64,000 bases of DNA from Amyloporia xantha (taxonomy: Eukaryota; Basidiomycota; Agaricomycetes; Polyporales; Adustoporiaceae), in contig JAYKKR010000023.1 of the NCBI GenBank assembly GCA_036971615.1, positions 310,001-374,000 on the forward strand, in the 5' to 3' direction. Shown here piece by piece: positions 34,131-43,219 of the stretch (its first letter is position 1; each line of letters starts with the position of its first letter). Position numbers and translations under genes: made by a program. The notes beneath the pieces are model-generated. The model had not been told where the DNA came from. It did not search any database and saw only the letters and a list, made by a program, of their open reading frames with translations.

Positions 34131-34418
34131 CTACCCCCCGTTTAAGCCGTGTCGTCGCGACGCGCAGATCCCTCTTCATCATCAGCATCATAGGCAACTT
34201 CATCTATGGCCTGACTAATGGTGTCGCTGAGGCTGGGATTCTCGCTGCGAACGAAGGATGGGGAGCCCATAGGCAGCGGCACCAGTTCCGTTTCATTGTA
34301 AGGACAAGCAGTGTCGATGTGAACAATGTGGCAGTGTCGACACAAGTTGCAAGCACATTCGCTTGACCAATGGCCACGGCGTTGGCACATGAAGCAGGAG
34401 CGATTGCTGCGAGGATTA
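34131..34418 (-). pseudogene. retroelement internal fragment with CCHC zinc knuckle
   Basis: A minus-strand frame contains CFMCQRRGHWSSEC (C-x2-C-x4-H-x4-C), a Gag-type zinc knuckle, followed by further cysteines and an acidic tail. It is cut at 34418 by the terminal repeat of the next KDZ derivative, so the rest of the retroelement is missing. Confidence 0.65.
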
Positions 34419-34798
34419 CACACCATTCAGTCACTATAGCCTACTCTATAGGGAGAGATATGGGTGAAATTCTTATTACTTTGTCAGGAGAGCGGACATC
34501 GGCCGACGCCCTCGCTATAGCCTACAGTCAAGGGTCGGCCGAGGGCTATAATATAGCCTGCAGATACAGCGCGGCCGAGTGCGCCATATTTCCCTGGTAT
34601 ATTCTCGCCTTCAAGTAGTGTCGGCCGAGGGCTATAATATAGCCTACAGATACGGCGCGGCCGAGTGCACCATATTATTGTGGTATATTCTGGCCTTCAA
34701 TGTAGGGATGGCCGAGGTGTATCATATAGCCTACAGACAGGGCACAGCTGACTGCGCCATAAACTCTAGCTATATTTCAGCATTGCGCAGCCTGATAG

Positions 34799-35790
34799 AG
34801 CATGGCACTTTGTTAGGAATTTAATCCTACAGCTCTGCAAACCGCGCAGCTTTTTTGGGAATTTGATGGCACAGTTGTCCAAAGCATGGCGCTTTTTTGA
34901 CAATCTCATGGCGCAGCTTGGTAGAGCATGGCGCTTTTTGGGGGAATGTCATGGCACAACTTTGTAAAGCATGGCACATTTTTTTGGGAATTTTATGGCG
35001 CTTTTTTGACAGTCTCATGGTGCAGCTCTCCAAAGCATGGTGCAGCTCTCCCAACCATGGCGCTTTGTTGGGATTCTCATGGTGCAGCTTTATAAAGCAT
35101 GGCACATTTTTGAGAATCTCATGGTGCAGCTTTGTAAAGCATGGCACTTTTTTTGCAAATTTGATGGCGCTTTTTTGACAGTCTCATGGCGCACTTCTCC
35201 AAAGCATGGCATAGCTCTTCCAAGCATGGCACTTTTTTGGATATCTCATGGCGCAGCTTTGCAAAGCACAGTGCTTTGTTGGGACTTTCATGGCGCAGCT
35301 TTGCAAAGCATGGCTCTTTTGTGCGAACTTCATGGTGCTTTTTTGACAGTCTCATGGCACAGCTTTGAGAGCATGGCACTTTCTTGGATAACTCATGGTG
35401 CACTTCTCCAAAGCATGGTGCAGCTCTCCCAAGCATGGCGCTTTCTTGGATATCTCATAGCGCAGCTTTGCAGAGCATGGCGCATTTTTGAGAATTTGAT
35501 GGCGCATTTTTGACAGTCTCATGGCGCAGCTTTGAGAGCATGGCACTTTCTTGGATATCTCATGGCGCACTTCTCCAAAGCATGGTGCAGCTCTCCCAAG
35601 CATGGCGCTTTCTTGGATATCTCATAGTGCAGCTTTGCAGAGCATGGCGCTTTTTTGGATTTCTCATGGTGCAGCTCTCCAAAGCATGGCGCAGCTCTCC
35701 CAACCATGGCGCTTTGTTAGGATTCTCATGGCGCAGCTTTGTCAAGCATGGCGTGTTTGTGGCATAACACAGTGCTTTTTTTTGGAATTC
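34799..35790 (+). repeat. 42-bp composite tandem array (CATGGCGC every ~21 bp)
   Basis: CATGG recurs about every 20-22 bp, pairing into a roughly 42-bp unit that contains the palindrome GCTTTGCAAAGC. The array is degenerate but unbroken for almost 1 kb. The resulting peptides (MVQLSKAW-like) are artefacts of the repeat. Confidence 0.8.
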
Positions 35791-37009
35791 CACAGGCTGT
35801 TCTGCAGATCATGGCACATTTGTGAGAATGTCATGGTGCAGCTTTTTAAAGTATGGGGTATTTGTGTAAAGTTTGTGGTGCACCCCTGCATGATAATGCT
35901 TTGTAAAGTATGGTGGTCCTCTGTAGTATCATACAAAGGCTAGTCATGGTTGCTTTTCAAGGTTCAAATTCACCCTTTTGCTTCACATCTTTGTGCTTGT
36001 TTCCTATGCAGTTGCCTAAACATGCAATCTGGAATGGGCATCTAGAGATCCTGCAACCCAATGGATGCATAATTTGAAGTACCACCCCTGGGGCATAAGT
36101 TGCTAAGTAAAATGATTTGCTCCATGTGATTATATTACATATAATAAACATTTTGGCCAACAAACATTGTAACTCTGCTCTTTTAGGCCTGTCTTACACC
36201 CATATCATGTCCATCTTATGCCCGTCTTACACCCATCTTACGCGCATCTTATGCCTGACTTATGCCCCTAAAGGTGGTGAACCATGACCATATTTATAGA
36301 GCATAGCACAGCTATGCAAGCACAATATATGTGTGCACAAGCTAAACAAAACCTGTCTTATGATGTGGTATAGAGATTTCATCGAGATATGCCATAGATC
36401 AGCTGTGCCACTTCACTGTTGACAGTTGTTTGTAATATAGCTCACTCAAGTGTAGGTCGTAACACACACTGTTTTGTGGCTTCTATACTAGTAGTTCTGC
36501 AAGGACAGGTATCATATATACATAGCAGGCTTATATGACAATAGTAGACACTCACTATGTATAGTATTAGGGATATTACAAAACTGCTTGTTCCAGATGA
36601 ACTGTGTCTCAGGCTAAACTGTGATAAGCCCAAGTATTGGCAAGTGTATAATCAACTACTTGTGAATACATAGCAGTAGTCAGTAATGAAATTGTTACTA
36701 AACATCTAGTCATCCAATTGGCTTGTCTTCACCAATCTTGCTATTCACCAGGTTGACATTCAACACATTTCTCATCCACTGGTCTCACAATCCATCAGGC
36801 TTGCCCTTACCAGTGTCGTCATTTATAAAAATTGTGCTCTTCTTATTTGCATCAAAGCTCCACCTGTCTCTACAAAGCTCTGTCATCACCTACAATGCTG
36901 AGCCATCCATATAACCAAGTATCTTTTGCATGATTGATACAAAATTGGCATCACTCTTTACAGCCTATAAAGCTGCACCATACAAAAATGCACTAAGCTT
37001 TACAAGCTG
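35791..37009. other. AT-rich core of the repeat derivative, no gene
   Basis: No frame longer than about 65 codons is convincing and no known motif was recognised. There is a run of near-repeats of the type TCTTACACCCAT/CATCTTATGCC near 36185-36265. Confidence 0.5.
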
Positions 37010-37558
37010 CGCCAGGAGATTCTCAAAAACACGCCATGCTTGACAAAGCTGCGCCATGAGATTTGCACAAAAGCATCATGCTCTGCAAAGCTGCGCCATG
37101 AGAATCCTAACAAAGTGCCATGGTTGGGAGAGCTGCGCCATGCTTTGGAGAGCTGCACCATGAGAAATCCAAAAAAGCGCCATGCTCTGCAAAGCTGCAC
37201 TATGAGATATCTAAGAAAGCGCCATGCTTGGGAGAGCTGTGCCATGCTTAGGAGAAGTGCGCCATGAGACTGTCAAAAAAGCGCCATCAAATTTGCGAAA
37301 AAAGCGCCATGCTTTACAAAGCTGCGCCATGAGATTCTCAAAAATGCGCCATGCTTTATAAAGCTGCACCATGAGAATCCCAACAAAGCACCATGCTTTA
37401 GAGAGCTACACCATGAGCCTGTCAAAAAAGCGCCATGCTTTGGAGAGCTGCACCATGAGACTGTGAAAAAAGCACCATCAAATTCTCAAAAATGCGCCAT
37501 GCTCTGCAAAGCTGCGCTATGAGATATCCAAGAAAGCGCCATGCTTGGGAGAGCTCAC
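37010..37558 (-). repeat. 42-bp composite array, inverted copy
   Basis: This is the reverse complement of the array at 34799-35790 (GCGCCATG...GCTTTGGAGAGC units), so the two arrays form a large imperfect inverted repeat around the AT-rich core. It ends where sequence shared with the other derivatives begins. Confidence 0.8.
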
Positions 37559-37729
37559 TCGTGGTGGCCAGGATTGTAATACAATTGCCCTCAGACCTCC
37601 TGAAATGGTTGTGTATGGTGAGTTAGCATTGTATTGTAATAGATGCCCTGCACAGATTGTGATTGTAGATCCTCACTATATTGTGAATGAGCATTGTACT
37701 ACAAGCATTGTGGATGGGCCTTGTGAGCG

Positions 37730-37889
37730 CTGTGAATGATTGTGAATGAATATTGTATGTCCTGTAAATGATTGTAGATGGGTATTGTACATCCTGTGAA
37801 TGATTGTGGATGGGCATTGTATGTTCTGTAGATCATTGTGGATGAGCATTGTAAGCCCTGTTGATCATTGTGGATGAGCATTGTATGCA
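37730..37889 (+). repeat. 32-bp tandem repeat, five copies
   Basis: Units start at 37730, 37762, 37794, 37826 and 37858, consensus CTGTgaATGATTGTGGATGG followed by GCATTGTATGTC. The array recurs at 50203-50362 and 62587-62746. The homology of the inverted derivative begins at 29126 inside this array. Confidence 0.85.
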
Positions 37890-38191
37890 ACAATCTGGTG
37901 CAATTATGATTATTGTATTGAATAGCCATATTGGAGTGGATCCCAGTGGCATATAGCAGCCCCAGATTGACCATTACCATATTTGGAATGGCCCATTCAA
38001 ATGGTTTCTAATGATGTATAGCAAGCATTGAGCCAATTGGAATTTTGAATAGCCGCATTCAAATGGATCCTAATGGTATATCATAACCTTACTGGACATT
38101 ACCATATTTGGATTAACAGAAATAAGCGAATTTTAATATGATATTTTGACCCAGAACCTATTCAGTAGAAATACTACAATACCCATCCACA

Positions 38192-38425
38192 ATGATTTAC
38201 AGGATATATGGTCCGTACATGAAATATGTGACCCAATACGAGTTTCACAAGGGCACCACTCATAGCGACGCTGATGGCAAGCGCGCCATCTGTACATTCT
38301 ATTTTGTCGATATTTGCCAACAGTGCAATGTAATATATGACTTGACAAATAGAAAAATATTCTCTGAAATACATACAAATGGCACAGTTGATGGCAGATT
38401 GCAATGGAGGATAAATGATGCATAG
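38192..38425 (+). CDS. small ORF of 77 codons, unknown
   Basis: An ATG-to-stop frame begins MIYRIYGPYMKYVTQYEF and includes CTFYFVDICQQCNVIY. Identical frames lie at 50665-50898 and 63049-63282, but because the duplications are near-identical this gives no sign of selection. No family is recognised. It may be chance. Confidence 0.25.
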   Translation: MIYRIYGPYMKYVTQYEFHKGTTHSDADGKRAICTFYFVDICQQCNVIYDLTNRKIFSEIHTNGTVDGRLQWRINDA

Positions 38426-38479
38426 GAAAGGCAAGGATGTAGTGCAATGAAGCATGAAATTATGGCACGGTAGGCAGAC

Positions 38480-38823
38480 ACATCTCCACAGGGTACATTA
38501 TAGCGTTGGCCGAAGCTACAGAGCAGGCAAAAATATAGTGGTAGAATACGGCGCAGTGGGCCGACACATCGCACCAGAGTATATTATAGCATTGGCCGAA
38601 GCTACAGCGCAGGCAAAAATATAGCGGTAGAATGCGGCGCAGTGGGCTGACACATCTCCACAGGGTACATTATAGTGTTGGCCGAAACTACAGAGCAGGC
38701 AAAAATATAGCGGTAGAATATGGCGCAGTGGGCTGACACATCGCACCAGGGTATATTATAGCATTGGCCGAAGCTACAGCGCAGGCAAAAATATAGCGGT
38801 AGAATATGGCGCAGTGGGCCGCC
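38480..38823. repeat. 86-bp subterminal array, four copies (derivative type)
   Basis: Units start at 38480, 38566, 38652 and 38738, exactly 86 bp apart, alternating ACATCTCCAC and ACATCGCACC types. The sequence is clearly diverged from the 1-516 array, but it keeps the period and the GGCCGA / CGGCGCAG elements. The second unit set (50953-51210) has only three copies. Confidence 0.88.
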
Positions 38824-38881
38824 AGTCTTTTCAGGCGATATTTGCGCCATCGGCTCACACTGCAGCCAAGGCAATATTATG

Positions 38882-38963
38882 GCGTCGGCCGACGTCCGCT
38901 CTCCTTACACTGTAGGGAAGGTATCACCCATATCTCTCCCTAGTCATTAGGCTATAATGACTG
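38882..38963 (-). repeat. terminal inverted repeat closing the repeat derivative
   Basis: It contains GTCGGCCGACGTCCGCTCTC, CCCATATCTCTCCCTAG and GGCTATAATGACTG. Compared with 29031-29123, the homology ends a few bases earlier, at the start of Est1-like sequence. Confidence 0.8.
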
Positions 38964-40253
38964 AATGGGCTCCGACTGCCTGGCCAGGACACATGCTAAC
39001 TTATGGGGCGTATCTAGAAGGCACCGTTGTTCAAGAACGCGACTGGATCATGATGGCTGTCATGAACCTGGGCGCCGTCTTGGAATATGGTCGGCCAAAC
39101 GCTGTCCTCAGGCGCATCTCCGGTATCGGAGGTCGAGAAGCACACATCGGCAAGGCGAGCGTCAGCCCGATAGTGGCGAACACCGCAGCTGGACTAGTGA
39201 AGTTAATGGCAAAGAAGGCGGAGGATGATGAGAAGAGGATGGACATTGATGATGAAGATGTGCCTCCCGAGGCGCTATGCGCACATCACAAGTCTTCCCC
39301 ATGCTCTCTGACGCCATCCCATCCCCGAGCGAGCCCACGCTTCCCCCGGCGCTGTCGACAGGTATGCAGCTCGCGTTCTCAATGCTCGCCCACGTCCTCG
39401 AGAAGCCGATGCGAAAATCATCACCATTCGCACACTCGACCCTCAACCCATACATCACCATCTTCCTTACATTCCTCGCCACCACGCTGAAGGACAGCCA
39501 CGCGCTTGCGATATTGGAGCGCGCTATCCCGTGGAATGTTCTTGCGAAGTTCCTCGAGAGTGTACCCCGTCGGATCATGTACCGCGAGTTTCAGAAGGAG
39601 TGTGGCGATGGCGCGCCGTTGTTGACAAGTGGATCCAAGCCGCTGGCCGAGGACTGGTGCCTGCGAGGCATGGGCTGGAGTGGCAAGAAGGTCTATGCCA
39701 TGGGCTTCTGGTCACAGGAGGCTGCATCCGAAGAGCACAACATCGAGATGGAGGTTCTCGACAAGATCGAGTCCGGCGATCAGACGGACGGGATCATTGA
39801 GGATGGTGATGATGATGACTCGAAAGGGGACCCGATGCGCGGCGAGCTTTGCAAGCGGTGGGTGTGCGTCGCCCCTGCCGGACTTAAAATTGCGAAGTAC
39901 GTCAAAGGTTTCCACTACGTCCCGCCTCCAAGTGGGGATGGCCGAGGGCAGTGGAAAGTCGATGGCGTCCTGGCGGAGAAGGTCTCGAGGTGGCAGGAAG
40001 AGGACAGGCGCAGACTCAAGCGTCCACCACGACACCCTACCACGTCCGTGCATTGCTCGCGCATGCAGCTGGTATCTACTGAATGGCACCCAAGATCGAA
40101 CAGAAAGTCGCGGATATGCGCAAACAAATCGAGCGGGACAACGAGGACAGGCCGAATGGCAAGATTTCGGATGCCGACCTCCATATGCCTGGTCTTTCTG
40201 GTGTATATACTCGACCCAAATGGATGATTACAGTCTTCACATATATTTATTGA
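38964..40253 (+). pseudogene. Est1/SMG-like DNA/RNA-binding domain gene, 5'-truncated (copy 1)
   Basis: The translation contains RDWIMMAVMNLGAVLEYGRP, STLNPYITIFLTFLATTLK, LERAIPWNVLAKFLESVPRR and LAEDWCLRGMGWSGKKVY. This pattern fits the C-terminal part of the Est1-type domain found in fungal Est1/SMG5-7 relatives, which act in telomere maintenance or nonsense-mediated decay. The gene begins abruptly at the KDZ terminal repeat, so its N-terminal TPR-like half is missing. Frame changes near 39315 and 39345 coincide with C-run differences from copy 2: each copy lacks a base that the other has. A last exon reads KIEQKVADMRKQIERDNEDR and stops at 40253. Probably non-functional because it is truncated. 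Confidence 0.7.
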
Positions 40254-40386
40254 TGAGTTTCAGTCGACTAAGAACATACACGTCTTCCCAACATGCGTGC
40301 ATATATACTCAAATCATACTATCAAAAACGGCACACCAACTCAAGATATGATACAGAACATTACAGAGAAAGTAAATACAATCACC

Positions 40387-41992
40387 CTAATCGAATTCCG
40401 AGGTGTCAAGTGTGAGATCGATGACCTCACAAGCTTGCTCAGCTTTTGGGATGCATGCCCTGAGGATTCGCCTACGTTTCACGGGACGCTGAGATTGAAG
40501 ATGATAGTCGTGAGAGGGAGACGATGGAAAATTTTCAGAACTGGCCTCTCTTTTGCCAAGAGAGGTTGAACCCAAGGGAAGGAGAGCACGAATGACTTCA
40601 ACAGATGACTCAGTCGAAGGAGTCCCTATGGTCATACTGCTCAAGGTGGATGGCGGATAAGTGGTATCGGGGACTGAAGTGAATGAATGCAACTCTTCGA
40701 GTGCGAGAGACGAACTGCCACCGATCAGAGGTGATAACAGGTGTCGAGTACCACAAGATGGCTGTGAGGATTGTGACGGATCGGAAAGTGGGGAGCTCTC
40801 TGGAATGGGAGGACAAGTGTGGTGAAGGAACATGTTTACTCCCATACAGAGGCCGCAATGGCGGCATCCACCCAAGACGGATAGCAACTGCGTGTATGCG
40901 ACGCCAGGATTGTCACGACTAATGAGCTTGAGAATGGTGGCATCCATTTCTTCGTCGGACGGAAGCGGCAGGTCATGAATGCCACGGTGAGCATATTCTT
41001 GCGGGGGTGGAGTCCATATTCGCAGGGGATCGTCAACATAGCCTGGTGCCATGTCTACGTCATGCGTTAGTGGAGAGTAGCAACAAAAGACAGTGCAAGT
41101 ACTCATGTTCGAGACCAGGCCAGTCACCTAAACATAGATTATGCATGAGACGACAGTGTTCAGATCTAGAAGCTAAAGGCAACACTTACCAATGGTAGGT
41201 GTCTGAATCCCTGCCGCGGCATAGTATGGCCGACGCAGCCTGAGGTGTAGATGTGATAGGCCTCTGAATTCTATATCCATGGCTAAACGGTAACATCACG
41301 TTCAAATTTGAGAACATTGCGCTGCCGGACGGTGAGGGGGCTCGACTTTATCGTATGAAGCCGGCAACATGCGTTGCTTCCCTATATATGACTGTGAACC
41401 AGCAAAACACTTCTACAATTTAATACTAACCTTTCTGTTGCTGCGAAGAGGGCCCCAGGCCTGCTACAGGTCGTATGCCATCAGCTAGCTGACAGTACCG
41501 AAGTGTTATATAAAAGAAAACATACCAGCGGAGTTCTCTTTATCAGACATATCTTAGGATTGGCCAGTCAGCCGTGATCACTAGAGGAACAGTTGAGAAT
41601 TACTTACTACTCCCAACAGTCCCAAACGGATCCTTCAGAGGGAAAAGTGCATAAGATTGCCCAGTGAGACTAGTAGGCAGACGCAGCAAGCGGCGTAGAT
41701 TGACTGTGTGTCACGGCGGAATCAGGAATTACATCGCAAGCAGCTAGGTGTATGTTTACTTACGAAAATATGAGCATCCGGTCACCTTACCACGCTTCCA
41801 ATGTGCACAGCCAAGACATGGATTGTCGGCATGTTCGCCTTTCCATGGGACAAAAAGCTTGACTGGATGGTCGGGGCCACCGCGCAGCGAGCAAAAACAG
41901 GTTATGTTTGATAACCAATCAAACTTGTCGCAATAGGCGACAAGTTCATCGAGTGGGATAGGGCGCTGAAGGCTATCGCACGGGCTGAACAT
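40387..41992 (-). CDS. hypothetical protein with GRF-like zinc finger and SUMO-interacting motif (copy 1)
   Basis: The family is not recognised. The 5' exon starts MFSPCDSLQRPIPLDELVAY at 41992. It has a cysteine pattern, CFC ... NPCLGC ... GCSYF, resembling GRF-type zinc fingers that bind single-stranded nucleic acid. Two or more introns between 41750 and 41130 are inferred. The last exon contains a second cysteine/histidine patch (CRHCGLCMGVNMFLHHTC), a long serine-rich disordered part, a basic KRRRILR, and near the C-terminus EVIDLTLD, a good SUMO-interacting motif. It converges with the Est1-like fragment about 130 bp away. Middle exons are not resolved. Confidence 0.5.
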
Positions 41993-42653
41993 GTTACTTT
42001 AGCAAGACACAATTCTCGAAACTGACTAGAACGGCCACTTACTATGCAGCATTCTTAAGAGACGGTACAGGATCGGCGGTGAATGTCTGAATACATGGGG
42101 TTATCTTCAATATGTGCTTCCACACGGATTCCTCGTCATCATAGCGTTCGGACACAGTCAACTCAGAACGAGGTGAGGCTGAGAGCTTGCTGAATACCGG
42201 AGCCATATGAACGGAGAAAAGAGTTGTGGTAGTGACTTTCAGCGACAGACCCCAGCCAAGTTTTATACGAGCTTTGAGACGCCGGGCAGTCATAGAACAC
42301 ACTGACGAGATTTTGGAGACATGTGAATATAGGGACATGAGGATGCAAATCACTTTGCGAAGAGAAAATTTAGGAAAATGAAATAGATAGATGAACATGC
42401 GGATGAGGAGAAAATGCAAATCCAGTGACCACGTGGAGGATGGGAACTTGAGCCTCGTTGCATAAATCCTAATGAGGTAGTGTACAAAAGAGGGAACAGC
42501 AGACACCCGCCCTGTATCTAATGTGGAAGGTGGCGGCTTGAGTGTCTATAGAAGAGGATTGGCGCGAAGCATGATGTCGGCCCGGTGATGACAGCTGTCC
42601 ATCACGCAAAGCTCTGCCGGGCTGAGCCGGCTTAGTCATTTTGCGACGACTGC
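41993..42653. other. interval between GRF-like gene and KDZ derivative, no convincing gene
   Basis: A 154-codon minus-strand frame (42506-42042) is hydrophobic at its start and has no motif I recognise. It may be an upstream exon or chance. The copy at 54888-54424 is the same. Confidence 0.35.
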
Positions 42654-43010
42654 CACACCATACAGTCACTATAGCCTACACTATAGGGAGAGATATGGGT
42701 GATATTTTCCCTACAGTGTAAGGAGAGCGGACGTCGGCCGACGCCATAATATTGCCTGCGCTGTAGCTTCGGCCAATGGTATAATATACTCTGGGGCGAT
42801 GTGTCGGCCCACTGCGCCATATTCTACCGCTTATATTTTTGCCTGCTCTGTAGCTTCGGCCAACACTATAATGTACCCTGTGGAGATGTGTCGGCCAACC
42901 ACGCTATATTCTACCGCTATATTATTGCCTGCTCTGTTCGGCTATATTTTACCCCTGGGCGGATGGGTTGGCCATTGCGCCATACATCAACACTATAATT
43001 CTCCCTGAAC
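42654..43010. repeat. terminal repeat and diverged subterminal units
   Basis: CACACCATACAGTCACTATAG is followed by the GGGAGAGATATGGGTGA block and GTCGGCCGACG. About three diverged repeat units with TGTCGGCC and CCTGCTCTG motifs then run to about 43010. From 43010 to 43219 nothing recognisable is seen. Confidence 0.75.
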
Positions 43011-43219
43011 TCTACTGTCGGCTGATGTCTTCTATGACATTTCTATACACATAGTGTGTACTGTATGCATTGCAATGACAAATATGCTTGAACACTGCCT
43101 GTTGTTGAGTTTCACATGATGTTTCATTTGTATCACCAATTAGACTACTCAAGCACAGACAGTAATGGGATACATTGACAGTGTGATAACCAATATTTAC
43201 TGTCTACATTGTATGGTAC

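Larger units (their letters stand above)
34419..38963. mobile_element. KDZ-related derivative made mostly of repeats
   Basis: It opens with CACACCATTCAGTCACTATAG and closes with the inverse repeat at 38882-38963. Inside are 86-bp units (left, starting 34534, 34620 and about 34707), a 42-bp array, an AT-rich core, the inverted 42-bp array, then the 32-bp and 86-bp arrays shared with the other derivatives from 37561 onward. No transposase fragment was seen, so it would depend on another element. Confidence 0.75.

Noticed and set aside
34827..35943. Repetitive frames such as MVQLSKAWHF on plus and APCFGELRH-like on minus
   Set aside because: Direct translations of the 42-bp array.
39162..39578. 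138-codon minus-strand frame opposite the Est1-like fragment
   Set aside because: Shadow of the coding strand, lost by a frame change in copy 2.
42042..42506. 154-codon minus-strand gene
   Set aside because: A hydrophobic start and no recognisable motif; it could be an upstream exon of the GRF-like gene, but no splice path is convincing.
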